From Zea mays (lineage: Eukaryota > Streptophyta > Magnoliopsida > Poales > Poaceae): a stretch of 64,000 bases of DNA. Below are positions 1 to 10,795 of the stretch, one piece after another (position 1 is the first letter of the stretch; each line of letters opens with the position of its first letter). The notes beneath the pieces are model-generated. The model was given only the letters and a program-made list of their open reading frames with translations, was not told the DNA's origin and made no database searches. The position numbers and the translations under genes were made by a program. Where the stretch lies: contig NC_050104.1 of NCBI RefSeq assembly GCF_902167145.1, positions 13,910,001 to 13,974,000 on the forward strand. Reading direction: 5' to 3'.

Positions 1-837
1 ATGATTGGACCTTTCAAGAAAGCTCAAGGAGGATATACCCATGTATTGGTGGCGATTGACAAATTCACTAAATGGATAGAGTTCCAGCCCATTGCTTCTT
101 TAACCTCTGCTAAAGCCGTGGAATTCATACAAAGCATAATATTCAGATTCGGGATACCAAACAGTATCATCACTGACTTGGGATCCAACTTCACCAGTTC
201 AGAATTCTTTGACTTCTGCGAGCAAAAGAGCATTCAGATCAGGTACGCATCTGTAGCGCATCCAAGAGCCAACGGGCAGGTTGAGCGAGCCAACGGAATG
301 ATATTGGAGGCACTCAGGAAAAGGGTCTTCGATAAGAATGAAAAATTCGCAGGAAAATGGATAAGAGAACTGCCTTATGTCGTTTGGAGCTTGAGAACCC
401 AACCTAGCCGAGCCCTGCATGGAAACACTCCTTTCTTCATGGTCTATGGGTCGGAGGCAGTGCTACCTGCTGATCTCAAGTTTGGGGCGCCAAGATTGAT
501 CTTTGAAAGCATAGCAGAAGCCGAGGCCACCAGGCTGGAGGATATTGATACACTTGAGGAAGAACGACTGAATGCAGTGATCCAATCAGCACGGTACCAG
601 CAAACTCTAAGGCGCTATCACGACAAGGCTGTGCGACAACGCTTCTTTTCGATAGGAGACCTCGTCCTCCGCCGAATTCTAACGGGGGAGGGACGGCACA
701 AGTTATCACCCTTATGGGAAGGGCCTTTCATAGTAGCAGAGGTTACTCGGCCCGGATCGTATCGCCTCACCCAGATGGATGGCACAGAAGTTGGGAACTC
801 CTGGAACATAGAGCACCTCAGAAAGTTTTACCCCTAG
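1..837 (+). CDS. Ty3/gypsy integrase, C-terminal part of the pol polyprotein (partial)
   Basis: Retroviral-type integrase that would join element cDNA to host DNA. The visible 278 residues are the end of a polyprotein, so the ATG at base 1 is not a proven start. The catalytic core shows D20 (AIDKFTKW), D59 (IITDLGSN) and E95 (GQVERANG), with exactly 35 residues between the last two, the expected D,D35E spacing. The residue after D59 is Leu where related elements usually have Asn. The C-terminal domain has the GDLVLRR strand and a GPF module (EGPFIVAEV, about residue 240) and ends in EHLRKFYP. There is no chromodomain, which fits the Tat lineage. No stop or frameshift is visible before the TAG at 835-837. 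Confidence 0.9.
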   Translation: MIGPFKKAQGGYTHVLVAIDKFTKWIEFQPIASLTSAKAVEFIQSIIFRFGIPNSIITDLGSNFTSSEFFDFCEQKSIQIRYASVAHPRANGQVERANGMILEALRKRVFDKNEKFAGKWIRELPYVVWSLRTQPSRALHGNTPFFMVYGSEAVLPADLKFGAPRLIFESIAEAEATRLEDIDTLEEERLNAVIQSARYQQTLRRYHDKAVRQRFFSIGDLVLRRILTGEGRHKLSPLWEGPFIVAEVTRPGSYRLTQMDGTEVGNSWNIEHLRKFYP

Positions 838-929
838 CTGTATTTCAAAACAGCTGGGGCGACCATGTATTCTATAAAATGGAAATACGTCATCAATAAA
901 GAGAGATTTCAAAGATACTCGGCTCGTTT

Positions 930-1432
930 ACAACTGACTTGCATTCTTACTTGACTCTGGGTGACCACTATGCCCTACAAACGGAGCAATCGACTTAAGT
1001 CGACGACGACTTAAGGCGGTGCAACATGCTCACGCTTACTTAACTCGGGGTGACCACTATGCCCTACAAACGGAGCAATCGACTTAAGTCGGCGACGACT
1101 TAAGGCGGTGCAACATGCTCACGCTTACTTAACTCGGGGTGACCACTATGCCCTACAAACGGAGCAATCGACTTAAGTCGGCGACGACTTAAGGCGGTGC
1201 AACATGCTCACGCTTACTTAACTCGGGGTGACCACTATGCCCTACAAACGGAGCAATCGACTTAAGTCAGCGACGACTTAAGGCGGTGCAACATGCTCAC
1301 GCTTACTTAATTCGGAGTGACCACTATGCCCTACAAACGGAGCAATCGACTTAAGCCGGCAACGACTTAAGGCGGTGCAACATGCTCACGCTTACTTGAC
1401 TCGGGGTGACCACTATGCCCTACAAACGGAGC
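930..1432 (+). repeat. 89-bp tandem repeat array, left part
   Basis: Units start (GTGACCACTATG) at 961, 1050, 1139, 1228, 1317 and 1406, an exact 89-bp period. A degenerate partial unit precedes 961. Each unit carries the perfect 12-bp palindrome CGACTTAAGTCG or a one-base variant. The last unit is cut at 1432 by Sirevirus 1 and resumes at 10374. The array lies just 3' of pol in the Grande-like element. No coding potential is seen, and nothing else is recognised in 838-930. Confidence 0.95.
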
Positions 1433-2682
1433 TGAGAGCACCTAGAGGGGGGTGAATAGGTGATCCTGTAAACTTTAAAACTTAAGCCACAAAACTTTGA
1501 TTAAGTGTTATCACAGTTAATGCCAAGTGGCTAGAGAGAAGATCTTGCACAATATGATAATCACAAAGAGTTCAACACAGAGAAGACACAGTGATTTATC
1601 CCGTGGTTCGGCCAAGTACAAAACTTGCCTACTCCACGTTGTGGCGTCCCAACGGACGAGAGTTGCACTCAACTCCTCTCAAGTGATCCAGTGATCAACT
1701 TGAATACCACAGTGTTATGCTTTTCCTTTCAATATCCCGTTTGTGAGGAATCTCCACAACTTGGAGTCTCTCACCCTTACACTTGAGATTCACAAAGAAA
1801 TACGGAGTAAGGGAGGGAAGCAACACACACAAATCCACAGCAAAATGCGCACACACACGGCCAAGAAACGAGCTCAAAAGACTATCTCAAAGTTCTCACT
1901 AGAACGGAGCTCGAATCACTTAGAATGACAAACGAATGCGCAAAGAATGAGTGTGGATGATCAAGAATGCTCTTAGGTTGCTAGGTGTACTCCTCCATGC
2001 GCCTAGGGGTCCCTTTTATAGCCCCAAGGCAGCTAGGAGCCGTTGAGAGCAAATCTGGAAGGTTGATCTTGCCTTCTGTCGTCGGGCGCACCGGACAGTC
2101 CGGTGCACACCGGACACTGTCCGGTGCCCGATTTCCTTCCTTAAACAGCGCAGTCGACCGTTGCAGATCTGGGAGCCGTTGGCGCACCGGACATGTCCGG
2201 TGCACACCGGACAGTCCGGTGCCCCCTTCCGACCGTTGGCTTGGCCACGTGTCGCGCGCAGAATCCGCGGCCGACCGTTGGCCCTAGCCGACCGTTGGCT
2301 CACCGGACAGTCCGGTGCACACCGGACAGTCCGGTGAATTTTAGCCGTACGCCGTCGGCGAATTCCCGAGAGCGGCCACTTCGGCCGAGGCAGCCTGGCG
2401 CACCGGACACTGTCCGGTGCACCACCGGACAGTCCGGTGCCCCAGACCGAAACAGCCCCTTGGCTGTACACAGCCACCTCTTTCCTTTTTCTTTTTCTTC
2501 CTGTTTCCAATACTTAGACAAGTATATTAGTACACAAAACCAATGTACTAAGACTTAGAAACGTACCTTTGCTCTAGATTTGCACTTTATTCATCCATTG
2601 CATAAATTCACATTTAAGCACTTGAGTTGGCACTCAATCACCAAAATACTTAGAAATGGCCCAAGGGCACATTTCCCTTTCA
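1433..2682 (-). repeat. 3' LTR of Sirevirus 1
   Basis: 1250 bp, TG...CA ends (TGAAAGGG...GGTGCTCTCA in element orientation). It holds eight palindromes of the CACCGGAC-CCGGTG type between 2089 and 2439. Nearly identical to the copy at 9118-10368. Confidence 0.95.
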
Positions 2683-3465
2683 ATCTCCCCCTTTTTGGTG
2701 ATTTATGCCAACACAACATAAAGCAACTAGAACAAGTGCAAAATCACTTCAAATAACACTTAAATTTATTTTGATTCATTTTTGGCATATATGGATCATC
2801 CTTTGCCACCACTTGGTTTGTTTTTGCAAATCAAACTCAATTCTCTATCTCTAAGTCAAACACACATGTTGAAGCATAAAGAGAGTCGTTCCAAAAGAGA
2901 TTGATCAAAGATTTCAAAAACTCCCCCTATATCCCATAATCACCACTTCTCCCCACAAGAAGCCAACTTTTGACAAGAGACACAATAAAAGAGTTTTGCC
3001 AAAACAGAAAGCTCTATTCTACTATTTTCAAAATCTCTCAAGTGGTAGCTGATCCATTTATCACTTTGGCCTTTATTTTCTCCCCCTTTGGCATCAAGCA
3101 CCAAAACGGGATCAATCTTGGCCTTTTAACCCCATTGCCTCACCAAAATCTTCAATTAAGAGTACAAAGGCAATAAGATCATAGAGATGAACTTGGAGTT
3201 ACCCTCTCATCGGAGTGCAGTGGAAGTCTTGCATGGTCCAAGTTCACCTTTCCCTTTCAATCCACCTTCGAGACTAAATCAAGCAAACTCAAGCAAATGG
3301 TTAGTCTCAAAGGGTCAAGTTGTAACACATCTCCCCCTAAACATGTGCATCACTTTGCAACGGACTTGTGAGGTCCAGGGAGTGTTTGTACAACTTGAGC
3401 ACCACAATAAGCAACAAAATGCAGAATGAACCTGATCAAGGGCATAAACACATGTATGCTACAAT
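2683..3465 (-). other. Sirevirus 1 3' noncoding region with repeated polypurine tracts
   Basis: This stretch between pol and the 3' LTR has no convincing ORF and no envelope-like gene. On the minus strand it carries the PPT (AAAAAGGGGGAGATT, about 2683-2697) next to the LTR. Further AGGGGGAG-type tracts lie near 3075-3090 and 3330-3345, with a degenerate one near 2920-2930. Confidence 0.8.
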
Positions 3466-6400
3466 TCAATCCAAGTTCCGCGAATCTAAGACATTTAGCT
3501 CACTACGCAGCCTGCAAAAGGTCTTCTCATCTAGAGGCTTGGTAAAGATATCGGCTAGCTGGTTCTCGGTGCTAACATGAAACACTTCGATATCTCCCTT
3601 TTGCTGGTGGTCTCTCAGAAAGTGATGCCGGATGTCAATGTGCTTTGTGCGGCTGTGTTCAACAGGATTTTCCGCCATGCGGATAGCACTCTCATTATCA
3701 CATAGGAGTGGGACTTTGCTCAGATTGTAGCCAAAGTCCCGGAGGGTTTGCCTCATCCAAAGTAGTTGCGCGCAACACTGTCCTGCGGCAACATACTCGG
3801 CCTCAGCGGTGGATAGGGCAACGGAGGTTTGTTTCTTAGAGTTCCACGACACCAGGGACCTTCCTAAGAATTGGCACGTCCCCGATGTACTCTTCCTATC
3901 GACCTTACATCCAGCATAGTCGGAGTCTGAGTATCCAACCAAGTCAAAAGTAGACCCCTTTGGATACCAGAGCCCGAAGCAAGGCGTAGCAACTAAATAT
4001 CTAAGAATTCGCTTCACCGCCACTAAGTGACACTCCTTAGGATCGGATTGAAATCTAGCACACATGCATACGCTAAGCATAATATCCGGTCTACTAGCAC
4101 ATAAATAAAGTAAAGACCCTATCATTGACCGGTATGCTTTTTGATCAACGGACTTACCTCCTTTGTTGAGGTCGGTGTGTCCGTCAGTTCCCATCGGCGT
4201 CTTTGCGGGCTTGGCATCCTTCATCCCAAACCTCTTTAGCAAGTCTTGCGTGTACTTCGTTTGGGAGATGAAAGTGCCGTCCTTGAGTTGCTTCACTTGG
4301 AACCCAAGGAAGTAGTTCAACTCGCCCATCATCGACATCTCGAATTTCTGCGTCATCACCCTGCTAAACTCTTCACAAGACTTTTGGTTAGTTGAACCAA
4401 ATATTATGTCATGGACATAAATTTGGCACACAAACAAATCACCATTACAAGTCTTAGTGAAAAGAGTTGGATCGGCTTTCCCAACCTTGAAAGCATTAGC
4501 AATTAAGAAATCTCTAAGGCATTCATACCATGCTCTTGGGGCTTGCTTAAGTCCATAGAGCGCCTTAGAGAGCTTACACACGTGGTTGGGGTACCGTTCA
4601 TCCTCGAAGCCAGGGGGGTGCTCCACGTACACCTCCTCCTTGATTGGCCCGTTGAGGAAAGCGCTCTTCACATCCATTTGGTACAACCTGAAAGAATGGT
4701 GAGCGGCATATGCTAGCAAGATTCGAATTGACTCTAGCCTAGCCACAGGAGCAAAAGTCTCCTCGAAATCCAAACCTGCGACTTGGGCATAACCTTTTGC
4801 CACAAGTCGAGCCTTGTTTCTCGTCACCACCCCGTGCTCGTCCTGTTTGTTGCGGAACACCCACTTGGTTCCCACAACATTTTGCTTAGGACGAGGCACC
4901 AGCGTCCAGACTTCATTTCTCTTGAAGTTGTTGAGCTCTTCCTGCATGGCCAACACCCAGTCCGGATCTAGCAAGGCCTCCTCTACCCTGAAAGGCTCAA
5001 TAGAAGAGACAAAGGAGTAATGCTCACAGAAATTAACTAATCGAGAACGAGTAGTTACTCCCTTGCTAATGTCACCCAGAATTTGGTCGACGGGATGATC
5101 CCTTTGAATCATCGCTCGAACTTGGGTTGGAGGTGCCGGTTGCGCATCTTCCTCCATCACATGATCATCTTGTGTTCCCCCTTGATCACACGCCTCCTGT
5201 TGATGAACCTGTTCATCGTCTTGAGTTGGGGGTAGCACCATAGTTGAGGAAGATGGTTGATCTCGTTCATCTTGTTCCTGTGGCCGTACTTCTCCAATCG
5301 CCATGGTTCGTATAGCGGCCGTCGGAACATCTTCTTCATCTACATCATCACAATCAACAACTTGCTCTCTTGGAGAGCCATTAGTCTCATCAAATACAAC
5401 GTCGCTAGAGACTTCAACCAAACCCGATGATTTGTTGAAGGCTCTATACGCCTTTGTATTTGAGTCATAACCTAACAAAAACCCTTCTACAGCTTTGGGA
5501 GCAAATTTTGAATTTCTACCCTTCTTCACTAGAATGTAGCACTTGCTCCCAAATACACGAAAGTACGATACATTGGGTTTGTTACCGGTTAGAAGCTCAT
5601 ACGAAGTCTTCTTGAGGAGGTGATGAAGGTAGACCCTGTTGATGGCGTGGCAAGCCGTGTTCACGGCTTCCGACCAAAAACGCTCGGGGGTCTTGAACTC
5701 TCCAAGCATTGTCCTCGCCATATCGATTAGCGTCCTGTTCTTCCTCTCTACCACACCATTTTGCTGTGGTGTGTAGGGAGCGGAGAACTCGTGCTTGATC
5801 CCTTCTTCCTCAAGGAACTCCTCCACTTGAAGGTTCTTGAACTCGGACCCGTTGTCGCTCCTTATCTTCTTCACCTTGAGCTCAAACTCATTTTGAGCTC
5901 TCCTGAGGAAGCGCTTGAGGGTCCCTTGGGTTTCAGACTTATCCTGCAAAAAGAACACCCAAGTGAAGCGGGAAAAGTCATCAACAATAACTAAACCATA
6001 CTTACTTCCTCCTATGCTCAGATAGGCGATGGGTCCGAAGAGGTCCATATGCAGCAGCTCCAGGGGTCTTGAAGTGGTCATCACATTCTTGCTGTGATGC
6101 GCTCCTCCCACTTGTTTACCTGCTTGACAAGCTGCACAAGGTCTATCTTTTTCGAAATGCACGTTAGTCAAACCTATCACGTGTTCTCCCTTTAGAAGCT
6201 TGTGAAGGTTCTTCATCCCCACATGTGCTAAGCGGCGATGCCACAGCCAGCCCATGCTAGTCTTAGCTATTAAGCATGCATCTAGACCGGCCTCTTCTTT
6301 TGCAAAATCAACTAAATAAAGTTTGCCGTCTAATACACCCTTAAAAGCTAATGAACCATCACATCTTCTAAAGACAGACACATCTATATTTGTAAATAGA

Positions 6401-6672
6401 CAGTTATATCCCATATGACATAATTGACTAACAGATAGCAAGTTATATCCAAGACTCTCCACTAGAAACACATTAGAGATAGAATGCTCATTGGAGATTG
6501 CAATTTTACCTAGCCCTTTTACCTTGCCTTGATTCCCATCACCGAATATAATTGAATCTTGGGAATCCTTATTCTTGACGTAGGAGGTGAACATTTTCTT
6601 CTCCCCCGTCATATGGTTTGTGCATCCGCTATCAATAATCCAGCTTGAACCCCCGGATGCATAAACCTGCAA
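3466..6672 (-). pseudogene. Sirevirus 1 pol (protease-integrase-RT-RNase H), open frame but mutant RT active site
   Basis: Open frame of 1068 codons with the copia domain order: protease ([12 protein letters not shown], residues ~12-23), integrase zinc finger (HRRLAHVG...CAACQ) and D,D35E core ([24 protein letters not shown]), reverse transcriptase and RNase H ([22 protein letters not shown]). The first listed codon is TTG, not ATG; the frame is +1 relative to gag and starts just after the gag stop. The RT box reads YVHD instead of YVDD: the codon at 4413-4411 is CAT where Sireviruses 2 and 3 have GAT. This Asp is one of the metal-binding catalytic residues, so RT should be inactive despite the intact frame. 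Confidence 0.9.
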
Positions 6673-6679
6673 GGCAAAT

Positions 6680-9067
6680 TTAGGCTTGGGACTTAGGTAC
6701 CCAACTCTTGTTGGGTCCTACAAGGTTACTCACAATTTCCTTAGGGACCCAAATGCAAGTTTTGTCTCCCTTGCATTTTGCCCCTAACTTCCTAGCAACT
6801 ATTTTCCTATCCTTTCTACAAATAGCAAAGGAAGCATTTAAAGCACAATAAATTGTAGAAGGTTCATTTACTACTTTCCTAGGAGCATGAATAGTATTCT
6901 TTCTAGGCACATGATGAATAGCATTTCTCCTAGTCATATTTCTACCATGCATATAGGAAGAACTAGAAGCAGTCATGGCATAAGAATCATAAGCATGTGA
7001 ATCAAAAGCATCATAACTTCTAAAAACATTTCTAGAATTTTTTCTATCATGATACAAAAAGGCATGGTTCTTTTTAGCACTGGTAGCCATAGGGGCCTTC
7101 CCTTTCTCCTTAGCGGGAATGGGAGCCTTATGGCTTGTTAAGTTCTTGGCTTCCCTTTTGAAGCCAAGTCCATCCTTAATTGAGGGGTGTCTACCAATCG
7201 TGTAGGCATCCCTTGCAAATTTTAGTTTATCGAAATCATTCTTGCTAGTCTTAAGTTGGGCATTAAGACTAGCCAATTCCTCAGTTAGTTTGGAAATTGA
7301 AGATAAATGATCACTACAGGCATCAACATCGAAATCCTTACACCTAGTGCAAATCTCAACATGTTCTACACAAGATGTTGATTTACTAGATTTTTCTAGT
7401 TTAGCATTTAAATCATCATTTATGCTCTTTAAACTAGCAATTGAATCATGACATGTAGACAACTCACAAGAAAGCATTTCATTTCTCTTAATCTCTAATG
7501 CAAGTGATTTTTGTGCTTCTACAAATTTATCATGTTCTTCATACAACAAATCCTCTTGCTTTTCTAAAAGCACATTCTTATCATTCAAGGCATCAATCAA
7601 TTCATTAATTTTGTCTATCTTAGATCTATCTAAACCCTTGAATAAGCATGAATAGTCTATGTCATCATCATCACTAGACTCATTATCACTAGAAGAAGCA
7701 TAAGTGGAGTCTCAAGTACTCACCTTCTTCTCCCTTGCCATAAGGCACGTGTGATGCTCGTTGGGGAAGAGGAATGACTTGTTGAAGGCGGTGGCGGCAA
7801 GTCCTTCATTGTCGGAGTCGGAGGAACAATCCGAGTCCCACTCCTTTCCGATGTGTGCCTCGCCCTTGGCCTTCTTGTAATTCTTCTTCTTTTCCCTCTT
7901 GTTCCCCTGTTCCTGGTCACTATCGTTATCGGGGCAGTTAGCGATAAAATGACCAATCTTACCGCACTTGAAGCATGAGCGCTTCCCCTCTGTCTTGGTC
8001 TTGCTTGGTTGCCCCTTGTGACCTTTTAGCACCATCTTGAAGCGTTTGATGATGAGAGCCATTTCTTCATTATTAAGTCCGGCCGCCTCAATTTGTGCCA
8101 CCTTGCTAGGTAGCACCTCCTTGCTTCTTGTTGCCTTGAGAGCAAGGGGTTGATGCTCGTTGATCGGTCCATTCAAGGCGTCGTCCATGTATCTTGCCTC
8201 CTTGATCATCATCCGCCCGCTTACGAATTTTCCGAGTACCTCCTCGGGCGTCATCTTCGTGTACCTGGGATTCTCACGAATATTGTTCACGAGATGAGGA
8301 TCAAGAACGGTAAATGACCTTAGTAATAGTCGGACGACGTCATGGTCCGTCCATCGCGTGCTTCCATAACTCCTTATTTTGTTGATAAGGGTCTTGAGCC
8401 GGTTGTATGTTTGGGTTGGCTCCTCGCCCCTTATCATTGCAAACCTTCCAAGCTCGCCCTCCACCAATTCCATTTTAGTGAGCATGGTGATGTCGTTCCC
8501 CTCGTGAGAAATCTTGAGGGTGTCCCATATCTGCTTTGCATTGTCCAAGCCGCTCACCTTATTGTACTCGTCCCTGCACAAAGAGGCTAGCAACACAGTA
8601 GTAGCTTGTGCATTTTTATGAATTTGTTCATTAATAAACATAGGGCTATCCGAGCTATCAAATTTCATTCCATTCTCTACGATCTCCCATATGCTTGGAT
8701 GGAGAGAGAATAAATGACTACGCATTTTGTGGCTCCAAAATCCGTAGTCCTCCCCATCAAAGTGTGGAGGTTTGCCAAGAGGAATGGAAAGCAAATGCGA
8801 ATTCGAACTTTGTGGAATACGAGAATAATCAAATGAAAAGTTCGAATTGACCGTCTTTTGTTTGTCGTAGTCGTCGTCCTTGTGGGAAGAAGTAGACTCG
8901 TCGCTGTCGTAGTAGACGATCTCCTTGATACGTCTTGTCTTCTTCTTCTTCCCATCTTTACGTCTGTGGCCCGAGCCAGAGTCGTTGGATTTGTCATCTT
9001 TTGGCTCGTTGACGAAAGACTCCTTTTCCTTATCGTTGATCACGATTCCCTTCCCCTTAGGATCCAT
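6680..9067 (-). pseudogene. Sirevirus 1 gag, broken by one in-frame TGA
   Basis: Capsid/nucleocapsid gene starting at the ATG ([13 protein letters not shown]) 36 nt after the primer-binding site. It has the copia Gag domain ([13 protein letters not shown]), a CCHC zinc knuckle (CFKCGKIGHFIANC, ~residue 365) and a long coiled-coil-like C-terminal half. A TGA at 7712-7714 interrupts the frame right after MAREKKVST. The frame then stays open to the normal end KSWVPKSQA at 6680. Sireviruses 2 and 3 have no stop there, so this is a single nonsense change. Confidence 0.92.
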
Positions 9068-9103
9068 CTCTTCGGGCGATTAGTCCCTTTCTTGAAGAGA
9101 ACG

Positions 9104-9115
9104 GCTCTGATACCA
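9104..9115 (-). other. Primer-binding site of Sirevirus 1
   Basis: On the minus strand TGGTATCAGAGC, complementary to the 3' end of plant initiator-Met tRNA, two bases from the 5' LTR. Standard for copia elements. Confidence 0.9.
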
Positions 9116-9117
9116 AT

Positions 9118-10368
9118 TGAGAGCACCTAGAGGGGGGGTGAATAGGTGATCCTGTAAACTTTAAAACTTAAGCCACAAAACTTTGATTAAGTGTTATCAC
9201 AGTTAATGCCAAGTGGCTAGAGAGAAGATCTTGCACAATATGATAATCACAAAGAGTTCAACACAGAGAAGACACAGTGATTTATCCCGTGGTTCGGCCA
9301 AGTACAAAACTTGCCTACTCCACGTTGTGGCGTCCCAACGGACGAGAGTTGCACTCAACTCCTCTCAAGTGATCCAGTGATCAACTTGAATACCACAGTG
9401 TTATGCTTTTCCTTTCAATATCCCGTTTGTGAGGAATCTCCACAACTTGGAGTCTCTCACCCTTACACTTGAGATTCACAAAGAAATACGGAGTAAGGGA
9501 GGGAAGCAACACACACAAATCCACAGCAAAATGCGCACACACACGGCCAAGAAACGAGCTCAAAAGACTATCTCAAAGTTCTCACTAGAACGGAGCTCGA
9601 ATCACTTAGAATGACAAACGAATGCGCAAAGAATGAGTGTGGATGATCAAGAATGCTCTTAGGTTGCTAGGTGTACTCCTCCATGCGCCTAGGGGTCCCT
9701 TTTATAGCCCCAAGGCAGCTAGGAGCCGTTGAGAGCAAATCTGGAAGGCTGATCTTGCCTTTTGTCGTCGGGCGCACCGGACAGTCCGGTGCACACCGGA
9801 CACTGTCCGGTGCCCGATTTCCTTCCTTAAACAGCGCAGTCGACCGTTGCAGATCTGGGAGCCATTGGCGCACCGGACATGTCCGGTGCACACCGGACAG
9901 TCCGGTGCCCCCTTCCGACCGTTGGCTTGGCCACGTGTCGCGCGCAGAATCCGCGGCCGACCGTTGGCCCTAGCCGACCGTTGGCTCACCGGACAGTCCA
10001 GTGCACACCGGACAGTCCGGTGAATTTTAGCCGTACGCCGTCGGCGAATTCCCGAGAGCGGCCACTTCGGCCGAGGCAGCCTGGCGCACCGGACACTGTC
10101 CGGTGCACCACCGGACAGTCCGGTGCCCCAGACCGAAACAGCCCCTTGGCTGTACACAGCCACCTCTTTCCTTTTTCTTTTTCTTCCTGTTTCCAATACT
10201 TAGACAAGTATATTAGTACACAAAACCAATGTACTAAGACTTAGAAACGTACCTTTGCTCTAGATTTGCACTTTATTCATCCATTGCTTAAATTCACATT
10301 TAAGCACTTGAGTTGGCACTCAATCACCAAAATACTTAGAAATGGCCCAAGGGCACATTTCCCTTTCA
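9118..10368 (-). repeat. 5' LTR of Sirevirus 1 (promoter copy)
   Basis: 1251 bp with eight CACCGGAC-CCGGTG palindromes (9775-10125; one has a single-base change). A TATA box lies at 9700-9706 (TATAAAA on the minus strand). The transcribed R/U5 part runs toward 9118. Confidence 0.95.
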
Positions 10369-10640
10369 GGAGCAATCGACTTAAGTCGGCGACGACTTAA
10401 GGCGGTGCAACATGCTCACGCTTACTTAACTCGGGGTGACCACTATGCCCTACAAACGGAGCAATCGACTTAAGTCGGCAACGACTTAAGGCGGTGCAAC
10501 ATGCTCACGCTTACTTAACCCAGGGTGACCACTATACCCTACTAACGGAGCTATCGGCTAAAGTCAATGGTGGCTTAAGCCGGAGCAGCTTACTCGCGCT
10601 TACGCAATTCAGGGGATGACCTCCATGTCCCGCAAACAAA
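10369..10640 (+). repeat. 89-bp tandem repeat array, right part
   Basis: Continuation of the array cut by Sirevirus 1. Units restart at 10436 and 10525, then a degenerate unit begins near 10614. Joining 1406-1432 to 10374-10435 gives exactly 89 bp, confirming a clean insertion. Bases 10640-10795 show nothing recognisable. Confidence 0.95.
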
Positions 10641-10795
10641 CTTCATAATCATCATGCAGCGTTACCACAAACTTGCGAATTAATAAATTCTGATGCGATA
10701 AGAGAGTGATCATGTCATTCGAATGATAGGCTGATATCCTCTAAACGAGTACTTGATCATACTAACCGCGCGCTCATAGCACACAAAATGTTTCT

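Larger units (their letters stand above)
1433..10368 (-). mobile_element. Sirevirus 1: Opie/Ji-type Ty1/copia retrotransposon, full length, coding-defective
   Basis: Element of 8936 bp in minus orientation: LTRs at 1433-2682 and 9118-10368, initiator-Met-type primer site, gag, pol and polypurine tract. It is flanked by a perfect 5-bp target duplication GGAGC (1428-1432 and 10369-10373). LTR palindromes CACCGGAC-CCGGTG and the PPT core AGGGGGAG are Sirevirus hallmarks. The two LTRs differ by about five substitutions and one G-run length by eye, so insertion was recent. Gag has an in-frame TGA and the reverse transcriptase catalytic site is altered, so it cannot retrotranspose on its own. Confidence 0.95.

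Noticed and set aside
961..1432. Regular direct repeats resembling a CRISPR array
   Set aside because: Units are contiguous 89-bp tandem repeats with no unique spacers, in plant DNA; they are a retrotransposon 3' satellite.
1985..2558. Several ORFs of 60-164 codons (HRTVRCTPDSPV-type repeats) in the LTRs, also near 9671-10244, 18124-18661, 25812-26388, 50739-51336 and 58401-58998
   Set aside because: They are translations of the CACCGGAC-CCGGTG palindromes in all frames, not conserved proteins.
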